Assembly: GCF_900111115.1 (NCBI RefSeq)
Contig: NZ_FOGD01000002.1
Location: forward strand, 1 to 64,000
Length of the DNA stretch: 64,000 nt
Reading direction: 5' to 3'
Source of the DNA: Giesbergeria anulus
Lineage (GTDB): Bacteria > Pseudomonadota > Gammaproteobacteria > Burkholderiales > Burkholderiaceae_C
Shown here: positions 42,287-52,233 of the stretch, in pieces
How the letters are laid out: each line of letters begins with the position of its first letter
How positions within the stretch are numbered: position 1 is the stretch's first letter
The notes under the pieces: model-generated
Databases searched by the model: none
What the model saw: only the letters and a program-made list of their open reading frames with translations
What the model was told of the DNA's origin: nothing
Position numbers and translations under genes: made by a program

Positions 42287-43495
42287 ATGACTCCAGAATT
42301 ACTCGCTACCCTGCACCCCGACACCCTAGCCGTGCGCCAAGCCATGCCGCGTAGCGCCTACGGTGAGCACTCCGAGGCGCTCTACCTGACCAGCAGTTTT
42401 GTCCAGCCCGATGCGGCCACGGCAGCACGCCGCTTTGCTGGCGAAGAAGAAGGCTATACCTACTCACGCACCTCCAATCCCACCGTCAGCAGCTTTGAGC
42501 GCCGTTTGGCCGCCCTAGAGGGCACCGAAAGCGCGATTGGCACCGCCAGCGGTATGTCAGCCATCTTGCTGATGTGCATGGCCCTGCTCAAGGCGGGCGA
42601 CCATGTCATTTGCTCGCAATCCATGTTTGGCTCCACCCTCAACCTGATTGGCAAGGAGCTAGCCCGCTTTGGGGTGCAATCGAGCTTTGTGGCCCAAACC
42701 GACGCCACCGCTTGGCAAGCCGCCCTGCGGCCCGAAACCCGGCTGATGTTTGCCGAAACCCCCACCAATCCCCTGACGGATTTGTGCGACATCCAAGCCT
42801 TGGCCGATATTGCCCATGCCGCTGGAGTCTTTCTGGCGGTAGACAACTGCTTTGCCTCTCCGGCCTTGCAGCAGCCTGCTAAGCTGGGGGCTGATTTGGT
42901 CATCCACTCTGGCACCAAATTCTTGGACGGCCAAGGCCGGGTCATGGCCGGTGCCGTCTGTGGCCCCCGTGCATTGATTGATGACAAGCTGGCCCCACTG
43001 ATCCGCAGTGCGGGCATGAACCTGTCACCGTTCAATGCATGGGTGGTGCTCAAGGGCATGGAGACCCTGTCTTTGCGCGTCAAGGCGCAAAGTGCCAACG
43101 CGCTGGCGCTGGCCCAGTGGCTAGAACAGCAGCCCCAAGTCGCGCGGGTGTATTACCCCGGACTGGCTTCGCATCCACAACACGATTTGGCCATGCGCCA
43201 GCAATCGGGTTTAGGCGGTGCCGTACTCTCGTTTGATGTGCGCGCCAATAGCCCCGAAGAAGGCCGCACCCGCGCCTTCCATGTGATTGACCACACCCAA
43301 GTGTGCAGCATCACCGCCAATTTAGGTGACACCAAAACCACCATCACCCACCCCGCCAGCACCTCGCATGGCCGCTTGACCGAAGCCCAACGCCAAGCGG
43401 CGGGCTTAGGCCAAGGGCTGATCCGCGTGGCCGTGGGCCTAGAACATATTGACGACTTAAAAGCCGACCTCGCACGCGGCCTGGACACCCTGTAA
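42287..43495 (+). CDS. metZ: O-succinylhomoserine sulfhydrylase
   Basis: A 402-residue PLP enzyme of the Cys/Met metabolism family. It turns O-acylhomoserine and sulfide into homocysteine. Landmarks are [27 protein letters not shown] and the PLP lysine in [12 protein letters not shown]. The start at 42287 is used; upstream codons to 42263 are not needed. It overlaps gltX by one base (TAATG). With metE and cysPTWA in the window it belongs to sulfur assimilation. Confidence 0.93.
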   Translation: MTPELLATLHPDTLAVRQAMPRSAYGEHSEALYLTSSFVQPDAATAARRFAGEEEGYTYSRTSNPTVSSFERRLAALEGTESAIGTASGMSAILLMCMALLKAGDHVICSQSMFGSTLNLIGKELARFGVQSSFVAQTDATAWQAALRPETRLMFAETPTNPLTDLCDIQALADIAHAAGVFLAVDNCFASPALQQPAKLGADLVIHSGTKFLDGQGRVMAGAVCGPRALIDDKLAPLIRSAGMNLSPFNAWVVLKGMETLSLRVKAQSANALALAQWLEQQPQVARVYYPGLASHPQHDLAMRQQSGLGGAVLSFDVRANSPEEGRTRAFHVIDHTQVCSITANLGDTKTTITHPASTSHGRLTEAQRQAAGLGQGLIRVAVGLEHIDDLKADLARGLDTL

Positions 43496-44919
43496 TGACT
43501 GAGCAAAATCTCTCTACCCCCGCCCGTGTGCGTACCCGCTTTGCGCCCTCGCCCACCGGCTTTATCCACTTGGGCAATATCCGCTCGGCCCTGTACCCTT
43601 GGGCCTTTGCCCGTGCCACCGGCGGCGATTTCATCCTGCGCATTGAAGACACCGATTTAGAGCGCTCAAGCCAAGCAGCGGTCGATGTCATTCTGGAGGG
43701 CATGGACTGGTTGGGCATGAACCCCGACGAAGGCCCGTTCTACCAAATGCAGCGCATGGCGCGCTACAAAGAAGTGCTGGCCCAATTGCAAGCTGCCGGT
43801 CATGTTTACCCTTGCTACACAAGTGTGGCCGAGCTAGACGCCCTGCGCGAACGCCAAATGGCCGCCAAAGAAAAACCCCGCTACAACGGCACATGGCGGC
43901 CAGAACCGGGCAAAGTGCTCCCCCCAGTGCCTGAAGGCGTGCAGCCAGTGTTGCGCTTCAAAAACCCGCAAGAAGGCGTCGTGGCTTGGGACGACAAGGT
44001 CAAGGGCCGCATTGAAATCCGCAACGATGAGTTGGATGATCTGGTCATTGCCCGCCCCGACGGCACCCCCACCTACAACTTCTGCGTGGTCGTAGACGAT
44101 ATGGACATGGCTATCACCCATGTTATTCGGGGCGATGACCACGTCAACAACACGCCGCGCCAGATCAACATCTTCAAAGCCTTGGGCAAAGAGCAGCCGG
44201 TCTATGCCCACCTGCCCACCGTGCTCAATGAGCAGGGCGAGAAGATGAGCAAGCGCAACGGTGCCAAGCCCGTCACGCAATACCGCGATGAAGGCTACCT
44301 GCCCGAGGCCATGATCAACTATCTGGCCCGCTTGGGCTGGAGCCACGGTGATGATGAAATTTTCAGCCGCCAACAATTCCTAGAGTGGTTCGATCTGGAT
44401 CATTTGGGCCGCAGCGCTGCCCAGTTTGACGAGGCCAAGCTGCGCTGGGTCAACGCCCAACACCTTAAAGCGATGAGCGATGAGGCACTGGCCGCTTTGG
44501 TGGCACCACAACTCGAAAAGCGCGGCATCGCTGCTGCCGATCTGGCCGATGGCCGCCTGCCACGCATCTGCGCCCTGTTCAAAGACCGCTGCGACACCAC
44601 CGTCGCCTTGGCAGATTGGGCCTATGTCTTCTATGCAGATGCCATCAGCCCCAGCGCCGAAGAGTTGGAAAAGCACGTCACTGGCGCCATTGCCCCCGCT
44701 TTGGATGCCTTAGCTGCCGCCTTCCAGTCCTGCGATTGGGAAAAATCAGCCATTGCCGCCACTTTCAAGCAGGTACTGACGGCGCAAGGGCTTAAAATGC
44801 CGCAACTGGCCATGCCGGTGCGCGTGTTAACGGTGGGCACAGCCCACACTCCTTCCGTTGATGCCGTGCTTGAATTGGTCGGAAAAGAAAAAGTTTTGGC
44901 ACGTTTGCAAAAACGCTAA
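43495..44919 (+). CDS. gltX: Glutamyl-tRNA synthetase
   Basis: A 474-residue class I synthetase. The HIGH-like motif is [17 protein letters not shown], and the KMSKR motif is [10 protein letters not shown] near residue 250. The C-terminal anticodon-binding half is complete. A tRNA-Glu gene lies 170 bp downstream, so the enzyme and its substrate RNA are neighbours. Confidence 0.97.
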   Translation: MTEQNLSTPARVRTRFAPSPTGFIHLGNIRSALYPWAFARATGGDFILRIEDTDLERSSQAAVDVILEGMDWLGMNPDEGPFYQMQRMARYKEVLAQLQAAGHVYPCYTSVAELDALRERQMAAKEKPRYNGTWRPEPGKVLPPVPEGVQPVLRFKNPQEGVVAWDDKVKGRIEIRNDELDDLVIARPDGTPTYNFCVVVDDMDMAITHVIRGDDHVNNTPRQINIFKALGKEQPVYAHLPTVLNEQGEKMSKRNGAKPVTQYRDEGYLPEAMINYLARLGWSHGDDEIFSRQQFLEWFDLDHLGRSAAQFDEAKLRWVNAQHLKAMSDEALAALVAPQLEKRGIAAADLADGRLPRICALFKDRCDTTVALADWAYVFYADAISPSAEELEKHVTGAIAPALDALAAAFQSCDWEKSAIAATFKQVLTAQGLKMPQLAMPVRVLTVGTAHTPSVDAVLELVGKEKVLARLQKR

Positions 44920-44935
44920 AAAATCGTTCTATAAT
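44905..44935 (+). promoter_or_regulatory. Promoter of the tRNA cluster
   Basis: A perfect TATAAT (44930-44935) with TTGCAA (44905-44910) at 19-bp spacing, partly inside the end of gltX and 47 bp before tRNA-Ala. Confidence 0.55.
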
Positions 44936-44982
44936 TCAAGTCTCAGTTAAACAGCAGCAAGCAAATGTTTGTTGCTAGATGT

Positions 44983-45058
<76 letters not shown>

Positions 45059-45089
45059 AGTTTTTCTGCCGGATTAGTTCCAAGGTTTT

Positions 45090-45165
45090 GACCCTATCGT
45101 CTAGAGGCCTAGGACATCACCCTTTCACGGTGAGTACCGGGGTTCGAATCCCCGTAGGGTCGCCA
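45090..45165 (+). tRNA. tRNA-Glu (anticodon TTC)
   Basis: A 76-nt cloverleaf with encoded CCA. The acceptor stem GACCCTA/TAGGGTC is perfect, and the anticodon loop CTTTCAC gives TTC. Confidence 0.96.
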
Positions 45166-45215
45166 AGTTATAGCGCTTGGCTTGCAGTCATACTGTAAGT
45201 AAAAGCTATCTACCA

Positions 45216-45292
45216 GGAGTGGTAGTTCAGTTGGTTAGAATACCGGCCTGTCACGCCGGGGGTCGCGGGTTCGAGTCCCGTCCACTCCGCCA
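45216..45292 (+). tRNA. tRNA-Asp (anticodon GTC)
   Basis: A 77-nt cloverleaf with encoded CCA. The acceptor stem GGAGTGG/CCACTCC is perfect, and the anticodon loop CTGTCAC gives GTC. Confidence 0.96.
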
Positions 45293-45299
45293 AAATTCA

Positions 45300-45331
45300 A
45301 AGCCCTATCAGTTCGCTGGTAGGGCTTTTTG
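45300..45331 (+). terminator. Rho-independent terminator after the tRNA cluster
   Basis: AGCCCTA (45301-45307) pairs with TAGGGCT (45320-45326), with an inner CAG/CTG, followed by TTTTT. Confidence 0.85.
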
Positions 45332-45405
45332 GTTTTCTAATCCACCCCTATCGTGCAATCTCCCCTGTGGTGTTCTGCCCCACAGGGGATTGCTTTTGTC
45401 TGTGC

Positions 45406-46167
45406 TTAACGTGGAGGCATACGAATAGCACCATCCAAGCGAATCACTTCGCCGTTGAGCATATCGTTGTCCAAAATATGCCGTACCAGCTTGGCGTAAT
45501 CCTGCGGTGTACCCAAGCGGCTAGGGAAAGGCACACCAGCGGCCAAGCTGTCTTGCACCGCTTGGGGCATACCAAAAATCATCGGGGTGCCAAAAATGCC
45601 GGGGGCAATGGTCATGTTGCGAATGCCATTGCGCGCCAAATCGCGTGCAATGGGCAAAGTCATGCCGACAATACCACCCTTGGAGGCACTATAAGCTGCT
45701 TGGCCCATTTGACCATCGTAGGCCGCAATGCTGGCGGTCGAAATCAACACACCACGCTCGCCGGTGCTGGCGGTAGGCTCGTTCTGGCACATGGCTTCGG
45801 CAGCCAAGCGCAGCATGTTAAAAGTGCCGATCAGGTTGATTTGGATGGTTTTGCTAAACCCTGCCAAGCTGTGCGCACCTTGTTTGCCCACCATTTTTTC
45901 CGCTGGAGCCACGCCTGCACAGTTGACCAAACCCGACAAACGCCCCAGTGCCACCGCTTGAGCCACCACCGCCTGAGCGTCAGCCTCTTGGCTCACATCA
46001 CAGCGCACAAAGGTAGCGCCAAGCTCTTGGGCCAGTGCTTGGCCTTTTTCGGTTTGCACATCGGCAATCACTACCTTGCCACCTTGTTCGGCCAGCATGC
46101 GGACGGTGCCTTCACCCAACCCAGATGCACCGCCCGTGACAATAAAAACGTTGTTCTTGATTTCCAC
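45406..46167 (-). CDS. SDR family 3-hydroxyacyl-CoA dehydrogenase (HSD17B10-like)
   Basis: A 253-residue short-chain dehydrogenase. The NAD loop is [15 protein letters not shown] is present, and the catalytic Ser-Tyr-Lys lies in [10 protein letters not shown] and YSASKGG. The segment [19 protein letters not shown] is typical of the type acting on 3-hydroxyacyl-CoA or 3-hydroxy-2-methylbutyryl-CoA. The GTG start at 46167 has AAGGAG upstream. An ACGT-rich palindrome 23 bp upstream may be its operator. Confidence 0.9.
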   Translation of the reverse strand: MEIKNNVFIVTGGASGLGEGTVRMLAEQGGKVVIADVQTEKGQALAQELGATFVRCDVSQEADAQAVVAQAVALGRLSGLVNCAGVAPAEKMVGKQGAHSLAGFSKTIQINLIGTFNMLRLAAEAMCQNEPTASTGERGVLISTASIAAYDGQMGQAAYSASKGGIVGMTLPIARDLARNGIRNMTIAPGIFGTPMIFGMPQAVQDSLAAGVPFPSRLGTPQDYAKLVRHILDNDMLNGEVIRLDGAIRMPPR

Positions 46168-46189
46168 AGTTTGTCTCCTTGATTTAACG

Positions 46190-46205
46190 TTGACGTAAAC
46201 GTAAA
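46190..46205 (-). promoter_or_regulatory. ACGT-type palindrome before the SDR gene
   Basis: TTGACGTAAACGTAAA is a near palindrome with two ACGT cores, preceded by TTAACG. It resembles my memory of LiuR sites that control branched-chain amino-acid breakdown, which would fit the enzyme. The regulator is not in the window. Confidence 0.35.
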
Positions 46206-46243
46206 TTATGCCCTGCTGCGATACCCAGCCCGGCACAGATGCA

Positions 46244-46267
46244 AAAAAGCCCGGACAAGCCGGGCTA
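46244..46267 (-). terminator. Rho-independent terminator of the iron-binding protein gene
   Basis: On the minus strand AGCCCGG, a short loop and CCGGGCT are followed by TTTTTT, starting about 29 bp after the stop codon at 46296. Confidence 0.85.
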
Positions 46268-46295
46268 GGATCAAGACGAGCAAGGGTCGCGCTAT

Positions 46296-47348
46296 TTATG
46301 GAAAGCCCACACGGTCAAGCATTTGCTGCACTTTACCCATATTGGCACCCACCGCACTGATCGGGATGGTTTCGCTTTTGAACGGCACGCCACCGGTCAT
46401 GGCCTTAAGGGCCGAATTTTCTACCTGAACACCTTTGGCAGCTGGCCACTCATTGTTGCCATTGGCAAAATAGTTTTGCGCTTCTGGACTGGCTAAGTAT
46501 TCAAGAAATTTGACAGCGTTGGCTTGGTTTTTAGCATAACGTGCCACTGCACCACCCGCAATGTTCAGATGTGTGCCCCAAGTTTGCTGGTTTGGAAACA
46601 CCACCCCCACCTTGTTGGCGATGGTCACTTCTTCGGGCTTGCTAGAACGCAGCAGGCGGGCCAGATAGTAGCTGTTGGTGACTGCAATGTCGCACTCTCC
46701 AGAGGCCACGGCTTTGATCTGATCGGTATCGCCCCCTTTGGGCGGACGCGCCAAGTTGGCTACCACACCCTTGAGCCAGGTCTCGGTGGCCTGTTCTCCC
46801 AAGTGTTCTAGCATAGAACCAAACAGGCTCAGGTTGTAGGGGTGGGAACCAGAGCGAATACACAGCTTACCCTTGTTCTTCGGGCTGGCCAGTTCTTCAT
46901 AGGTATCTACATCGCTTTTTTGTACCTTGACCTTGTTATAAACGATCAGGCGAGCGCGGGTGGACAACCCAAACCAAGCAGTGCCACCATCGGCACTGGG
47001 CTGGCTGCGCAGAGTAGCTGGAATCAACTCCTCTAGCGTTTTGGATTTGATGGGCTTGAACAGCCCATCGACTTCACCACGGTACAGGCGGGCTGCATCA
47101 ACCAGCAAAATCACATCGGCGGGGGAGGCACTACCTTCTGCCTTTAAGCGCGCCAAGATGCCAGTATCGTCGGCATCCACCCGGTTGATCTTGATGCCTG
47201 TGGCTTTAGTGAAGCCAGTATAGAGTGCTTCATCCGTGCTGTAGTGGCGGGCCGAGTACAGGTTGAGCACCTGTTCTTGGGCTTGTGCAACGCCAGTAGC
47301 CATCAAGGCAAAACAAGCCGTTGCCACCGCAGAAAAAATGTGTCGCAT
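46296..47348 (-). CDS. Periplasmic Fe(3+)-binding protein (FutA/FbpA-like)
   Basis: A 350-residue solute-binding protein with a signal peptide ending [24 protein letters not shown] and the paired tyrosines in [11 protein letters not shown], the usual ferric ion ligands, mark the FutA/FbpA type. No permease or ATPase gene is next to it, so it stands alone here. A Fur-like inverted repeat lies about 45 bp upstream. Confidence 0.92.
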   Translation of the reverse strand: MRHIFSAVATACFALMATGVAQAQEQVLNLYSARHYSTDEALYTGFTKATGIKINRVDADDTGILARLKAEGSASPADVILLVDAARLYRGEVDGLFKPIKSKTLEELIPATLRSQPSADGGTAWFGLSTRARLIVYNKVKVQKSDVDTYEELASPKNKGKLCIRSGSHPYNLSLFGSMLEHLGEQATETWLKGVVANLARPPKGGDTDQIKAVASGECDIAVTNSYYLARLLRSSKPEEVTIANKVGVVFPNQQTWGTHLNIAGGAVARYAKNQANAVKFLEYLASPEAQNYFANGNNEWPAAKGVQVENSALKAMTGGVPFKSETIPISAVGANMGKVQQMLDRVGFP

Positions 47349-47387
47349 TGGAAGATCGTGTAGATAGAAGATAGTCCATCATATCGA

Positions 47388-47406
47388 AAACGCGAACCAT
47401 TCGCAA
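47388..47406 (-). promoter_or_regulatory. Possible Fur box before the iron-binding protein gene
   Basis: The minus strand reads ATTGCGAATGGTTCGCGTT, with a perfect GCGAA/TTCGC inverted repeat. This is close to GCGAAT-type Fur boxes of betaproteobacteria and stands before a ferric ion transport gene. Confidence 0.45.
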
Positions 47407-47418
47407 TAAGTGGCAGAC

Positions 47419-47447
47419 AAAAAAGAAGCCCAGTAACGACTGGGCTT
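47419..47447 (-). terminator. Rho-independent terminator of the phasin gene
   Basis: AAGCCCAGT (47426-47434) pairs with ACTGGGCTT (47439-47447). On the minus strand a T-rich run follows, about 70 bp after the phasin stop codon. Confidence 0.85.
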
Positions 47448-47516
47448 AAAGGACTCCAAGAACCGATGTCGAGAAGCCCAAGGAGACAACAGGGCCGAAG
47501 CGAATGTCTGGAAAAA

Positions 47517-48065
47517 TTAACGCTTGCGCGGCGTGGCCGACTTGGCAGCATCAATAGCCGAGGCAGTCACAGCATTGAAATTGGCTTCTGCCGCTTCAGA
47601 GGCTTGCTTGACCGCCTTTTGCACCGATTCCAAGGCATTGGTGGCCGCAGAGATGGCGTTCTTAACCACGGCGACCGCAGGCTCAGTACCAGCAGGGGCA
47701 TTCTTGGTGGCGTTATCAACCAAGGTAGCAAAGTTCTGCTGTGCTTCTGCAGTTTGGGCTTCCAAGGTTTTGGTAAATTCAGCGTTGGTACCCGAAGCGA
47801 TATCGTACAAATGACGGCTGTAGGCAGCAGCTTTTTCGGCCAAAGGCTGGAACAGGCCCGCTTGCAGCGCCAGCAACTCTTGTGCATCTTTGACGCTAAG
47901 CAACGCTTGGGAGTGGCTAGCAGCCTCATTCAAAGCAGCACGGGAGGCAGTAACATTGAGCTCCACGAGCTTTTCTACGCCTTCAAATGCTTTGCTGGTC
48001 AGGCCAAACAGGGTTTCAATGTTGGCCTTGTGGGCAGCCAGAATTTGTTCGTTGGTCAGCGACAT
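47517..48065 (-). CDS. Phasin family protein
   Basis: A 182-residue, helix-rich protein that coats polyhydroxyalkanoate granules. [20 protein letters not shown] and the following [12 protein letters not shown] are the phasin-2 start, and the rest is Ala-rich amphipathic helix. The start at 48065 has GGAG upstream. Its presence suggests the organism stores PHA, though no synthase is in the window. Confidence 0.93.
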   Translation of the reverse strand: MSLTNEQILAAHKANIETLFGLTSKAFEGVEKLVELNVTASRAALNEAASHSQALLSVKDAQELLALQAGLFQPLAEKAAAYSRHLYDIASGTNAEFTKTLEAQTAEAQQNFATLVDNATKNAPAGTEPAVAVVKNAISAATNALESVQKAVKQASEAAEANFNAVTASAIDAAKSATPRKR

Positions 48066-48268
48066 GGAGTCTCCAAAAAATATGAATAAAAAGAGGGGAA
48101 TAGGGGGCGCAGGGCCAAAAATATAGGCACCGCACTGCCTGCACCAGACAGACAAGCAGCTATGTTGCGACGCAGCATTCATTGCATTCTAGGCAAGGTG
48201 ATTGCAAATGCAAGTGCTATTTTTGTATGATCTGTTACGAGATGATAGGTTTACATCTCGCCATGTTT

Positions 48269-50278
48269 TTACGGCGCTGGCAGTGGCCGTAAAGTGCCTT
48301 CGGTCAGTAAGCGATCACGGATACGCCGTGTCATAGATTGTGTGCTGCCGTCAGAGCCGGTAAACAAAAACAATGTGCCTTTGGGGCTGGCCCAAGTCAG
48401 CTGGGTACGCATCGCCTGTCGGTTGCTTTGCAACTCAAACCAGGTACCAATAGAAAAGTCCCCATGTGCGACGACCGCAGCCGCTGGCACTGGGTTCGGT
48501 ATGGCTGCCAGTTCGGCGGGTATGCCGTGGGCCGACTCCAACTCAATATCCAATTCGATATCAACGTCTGGGCTCGCTTGCACTACAGGAGCTGGAGAAC
48601 GGGCCACCATGCTGGCGTGGCTGGGCACAGGGGGCGAGGCACTGGCCAACGTTTGCCGATGGAGTTGTTGCAGTCTGGCCAGAAAGCGGTCTGTTTCTTG
48701 AGCAGGGTAGCCAAACCGTGTCAAACCGTGTTGCAAGGTGTGCAACATCTCAGGCACAGCTTGGGTGATTTGCCGACGCTCATCTATAGCAATGCCTGGC
48801 CGTACACTCCAAAATAGCAAAGGCACTAAAGCGAGGTAGCCATGCGGATCTCCATCTCTGCTATCGGGCTGTGCCAGTTGTGCTTTGGCAATCACTTGGG
48901 CCCAAGGGCCGGTGGCAAATTGCATGATGTCGGTGGGCACCAAGCCAATATTTGGCAGTTTGCGGATATTGGCCGCCACCTCTTGGCTCAGGCGCAGGCA
49001 TGGGTTGGACCGCCCAACTGCGGTGGTTGGAGTCACTTGAGGCAGCTTGTCTTGCTGTGCCCATTGGGCATAAGTCTGCTCTAGGATTTGCAGTGCCGTG
49101 GCAAAGGGAGCTGATTGGCGCGTATCCTGCTGGGCCAGATAGAGATTAATGTGCTGGAGCAGTGCGATAAAACGGCTGCATGTTGGTGTGTTATCAGCCT
49201 CTAAGGTCAGGCTGCGTTCAGTGACTTCATCCAACAAACGCCGTGCCGGATGCTGGGGATTGCTAAAAAACGTGGAATCATGCCCTGCCAGTTGGCCAAC
49301 CGCAGGTTCCATGCCCTGCAAAATCTGCCGCACAGCAGGGAGCAAACGACCATCTTGGGCGATGTTGTCCATCATCTGGGCCACTACCTGCGCAGCCTGC
49401 ACAGCAGGATGGGGGGATGACATACCACTGGGTAGCTCCCAAGTGGGTGACAACGTACTGTAAGGCTCTGCACCGCCTTGCAGCAATTGATGGAGGATAC
49501 TGGCAGTTAGTGCATCTTCTTGCGCTTGGGCTGCTTGTTCGTTCAGGCTGGCTTGGGCCAAGCCAGCACCGTGACTGCTGGGGCCATACTGGCTACTACC
49601 ATAGCGGCTTGATGCCACGCTATAGCCCACAGGAACAATGCCTTGTTGGCGCAATATCTGGCTGGTTTGTTGGTACACCTCGCGCAAAGCCCCCCCCAGC
49701 GCGGGCAGCAGGTGCTGCATCCAAGTTTCGCGCACAGCGGCTGGCACATCGGCGCATTCTTTCAGTACCCGTTGCAAGGCGCGCAGATAATTTTCTGGCC
49801 GCAAAGGGTTGCGCTCGACCTGTACACGGGGCAATCCCTGCGCTGCACTGACCAAGGCGTTAAGCTCTGCCAGCACGGCATCAGTGGCATGGGTAACCTG
49901 CTCTTGGGCACACCGTAGCTCGACTTGGGCGTGGTGTTCTTTCTCATCAACCAAAGACAAGCTGTCGATGTTGAGTAGGGCGGCGCCGGATGACCGGGGT
50001 GGGGTTGAACCACTGCCGGGGATGCGATCCTGCGCGAAGCATTCGAGCAGGGCCAAAGGGTAAGCACGGTGCAGGGTAGCCTCGTGGGCTTGGAGCAGAC
50101 ACAAGGCATCACCCGCTTGCTGGCGGGCCGACGCACTGGCGCTGCTGCTTTGTGCCTGATCGCTCAGGCTTTGGCTGGCGGCAGCTAACAGCTGCGCTAG
50201 CAAGGCGGGGCTGTGCTGCACGGCCTCAAGAACACAGGCTTGGAGCACGGGCTGGGAGTTGAAAACGGGTACCGACAT
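48269..50278 (-). CDS. DUF1631 family protein
   Basis: A 669-residue protein of the DUF1631 family, seen mostly in beta- and gammaproteobacteria. The recognisable parts are RLLDEVTERSLTLE in the middle and the C-terminal segment with TWASPKGTLFLFTGSDG then QSMTRR. No membrane segment or signal is visible, so it is probably cytoplasmic. Function unknown. It lies upstream of the phasin gene but 203 bp apart. Confidence 0.85.
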   Translation of the reverse strand: MSVPVFNSQPVLQACVLEAVQHSPALLAQLLAAASQSLSDQAQSSSASASARQQAGDALCLLQAHEATLHRAYPLALLECFAQDRIPGSGSTPPRSSGAALLNIDSLSLVDEKEHHAQVELRCAQEQVTHATDAVLAELNALVSAAQGLPRVQVERNPLRPENYLRALQRVLKECADVPAAVRETWMQHLLPALGGALREVYQQTSQILRQQGIVPVGYSVASSRYGSSQYGPSSHGAGLAQASLNEQAAQAQEDALTASILHQLLQGGAEPYSTLSPTWELPSGMSSPHPAVQAAQVVAQMMDNIAQDGRLLPAVRQILQGMEPAVGQLAGHDSTFFSNPQHPARRLLDEVTERSLTLEADNTPTCSRFIALLQHINLYLAQQDTRQSAPFATALQILEQTYAQWAQQDKLPQVTPTTAVGRSNPCLRLSQEVAANIRKLPNIGLVPTDIMQFATGPWAQVIAKAQLAQPDSRDGDPHGYLALVPLLFWSVRPGIAIDERRQITQAVPEMLHTLQHGLTRFGYPAQETDRFLARLQQLHRQTLASASPPVPSHASMVARSPAPVVQASPDVDIELDIELESAHGIPAELAAIPNPVPAAAVVAHGDFSIGTWFELQSNRQAMRTQLTWASPKGTLFLFTGSDGSTQSMTRRIRDRLLTEGTLRPLPAP

Positions 50279-50325
50279 GGCGTGTCACAAACTCTCAGTC
50301 CGGGCTCCTGCGAGCAACAGAGGAT

Positions 50326-51987
50326 TTACTTCAGTGCCTTGAAACGCATACGGTGGGGCCGTGCACCTTCATCGCCCAAGCGCTTTTTCTTGTCGGCTTC
50401 GTACTCTTGGTAGTTGCCATCAAAGAACGTCCATTGGCTGTCGCCTTCAGCGGCCAGAATGTGCGTAGCGATGCGATCCAAGAACCAGCGATCATGGCTG
50501 ATAACCAGCACGGTGCCCGCAAACTCCAGCAGTGCGTCTTCAAGGGCGCGCAAGGTTTCAACGTCCAAGTCGTTGGAAGGCTCGTCCAGCAGCAGCACGT
50601 TGCCGCCTGCAATCAGGGTTTTGGCCAGATGCAAACGCCCGCGTTCACCACCCGACAACATACCCACCTTCTTTTGCTGGTCACCACCGTTGAAGTTGAA
50701 GCGGCCACAGTAGGCGCGGCTGGCCATCTGGAACTTGCCAACATTGAGAATGTCCAGACCGCCCGACACATCTTCCCAAACGGTTTTTTCGTTCTCTAGT
50801 ACATCGCGGTGCTGATCGACGAAGGCCATTTTGACGGTAGCGCCCACCACCACCTCGCCGCTGTCGGGCTGCTCTTTGCCTGCCAGCAGCTTGAACAGAG
50901 TCGATTTACCGGCACCGTTGGGGCCGATGATGCCGACGATAGCACCCGCTGGGATGTTGAAGCTCAGGTTGTCAATCAGCAGGCGGTCACCGAAGGACTT
51001 GCTGACGTTGTGGAACTCAAACACCTGATTGCCCAAACGATCGGCCACAGGAATAAAAATTTCCTGGGTTTCGTTGCGCTTTTGGTATTCAAAATCGCTC
51101 AATTCTTCAAAGCGGGCCAGACGGGATTTGCTCTTGGCTTGGCGGGCCTTGGGGTTCTGACGCACCCAGTCAAGCTCTTTCTTGAGGGCTTTGGCACGGG
51201 CTTCTTCGCCTTTTTGTTCGGACTCAAGGCGCGACTGCTTGCCTTCGAGCCAAGTGCTGTAGTTGCCCTTCCAAGGGATGCCGTGGCCCCGGTCAAGCTC
51301 CAAAATCCACTCGGCGGCGTTGTCGAGGAAGTAGCGATCGTGGGTAATAGCCACCACGGTGCCGGAAAAACGCTTGAGAAACTGCTCCAGCCAATCGACC
51401 GACTCAGCGTCCAAGTGGTTGGTTGGCTCATCGAGCAGCAGCATGTCGGGCTTGGACAGCAGCAAACGGCACAGCGCAATACGACGCTTTTCACCGCCCG
51501 AGAGTACGCCCACTTTGGCATCCCACGGTGGCAGGCGCAGGGCGTCGGCGGCAATTTCTAGTTGGTGCTCAGAATCGGTGCCTGCGGTGGCGATGATGGC
51601 TTCGAGGCGGGCTTGCTCGGCAGCTAGAGCGTCAAAGTCGGCATCTTCTTCACCGTAGGCGGCATAGACTTCTTCGAGCTTGGCTTTGGCGGCAAACACC
51701 TCGCCCATCGCCTCTTCTACGCTCTCGCGCACCGTGTGCTCAGGGTTGAGCTGCGGCTCTTGCGGCAGATAACCGATTTTCAGGCCCGCCATAGGGATGG
51801 CTTCGCCCTCGATTTCCTTGTCTACGCCCGCCATGATCTTGAGCAAGGTAGATTTGCCCGAGCCGTTGAGGCCCAGCACGCCAATTTTGGCACCGGGAAA
51901 GAAGGACAACGAGATGTCTTTCAAGATCTGCCGCTTGGGCGGCACGGTCTTGCTGACATGGTTCATGGAATAGACGTATTGGGCCAT
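50326..51987 (-). CDS. ettA: Energy-dependent translational throttle protein EttA
   Basis: A 553-residue ABC-F protein with two ATPase domains and no membrane part. The P-loops are GLNGSGKSTLL and GPNGAGKSTLF, the signatures LSGGEKRRIALCR and LSGGERGRLHLAK. The C-terminus QEYEADKKKRLGDEGARPHR is typical of EttA. It binds the ribosomal E site and gates the first peptide bond according to the ATP/ADP ratio. Confidence 0.96.
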   Translation of the reverse strand: MAQYVYSMNHVSKTVPPKRQILKDISLSFFPGAKIGVLGLNGSGKSTLLKIMAGVDKEIEGEAIPMAGLKIGYLPQEPQLNPEHTVRESVEEAMGEVFAAKAKLEEVYAAYGEEDADFDALAAEQARLEAIIATAGTDSEHQLEIAADALRLPPWDAKVGVLSGGEKRRIALCRLLLSKPDMLLLDEPTNHLDAESVDWLEQFLKRFSGTVVAITHDRYFLDNAAEWILELDRGHGIPWKGNYSTWLEGKQSRLESEQKGEEARAKALKKELDWVRQNPKARQAKSKSRLARFEELSDFEYQKRNETQEIFIPVADRLGNQVFEFHNVSKSFGDRLLIDNLSFNIPAGAIVGIIGPNGAGKSTLFKLLAGKEQPDSGEVVVGATVKMAFVDQHRDVLENEKTVWEDVSGGLDILNVGKFQMASRAYCGRFNFNGGDQQKKVGMLSGGERGRLHLAKTLIAGGNVLLLDEPSNDLDVETLRALEDALLEFAGTVLVISHDRWFLDRIATHILAAEGDSQWTFFDGNYQEYEADKKKRLGDEGARPHRMRFKALK

Positions 51988-52233
51988 CGGTACTGGTTGG
52001 GTCTAAAAAAAGGGGCAGAAGCTTCTGCGAATAAGCCTCCATTATCGGCCCATGCGACAATAGCCGCCGTTGCGCACTCCAGTTGTGGGCAATATCAGCA
52101 GTTTGCTGGGGACGACGCAAGCCATTGCCGGCTCCCACCCTTGAACCTCATTGGCCTAAAACACTGGCTCGGCAGCTCTTAGGTTGCCACGACAGGCCGA
52201 TACCCGGCGCCCGGATGGGCGCGTCTGACATCC

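Noticed and set aside
51988-52233. Regulatory element between ettA and rhlE
   Set aside because: Only a short AGAAGCTTCT palindrome was seen and no convincing promoter or operator.
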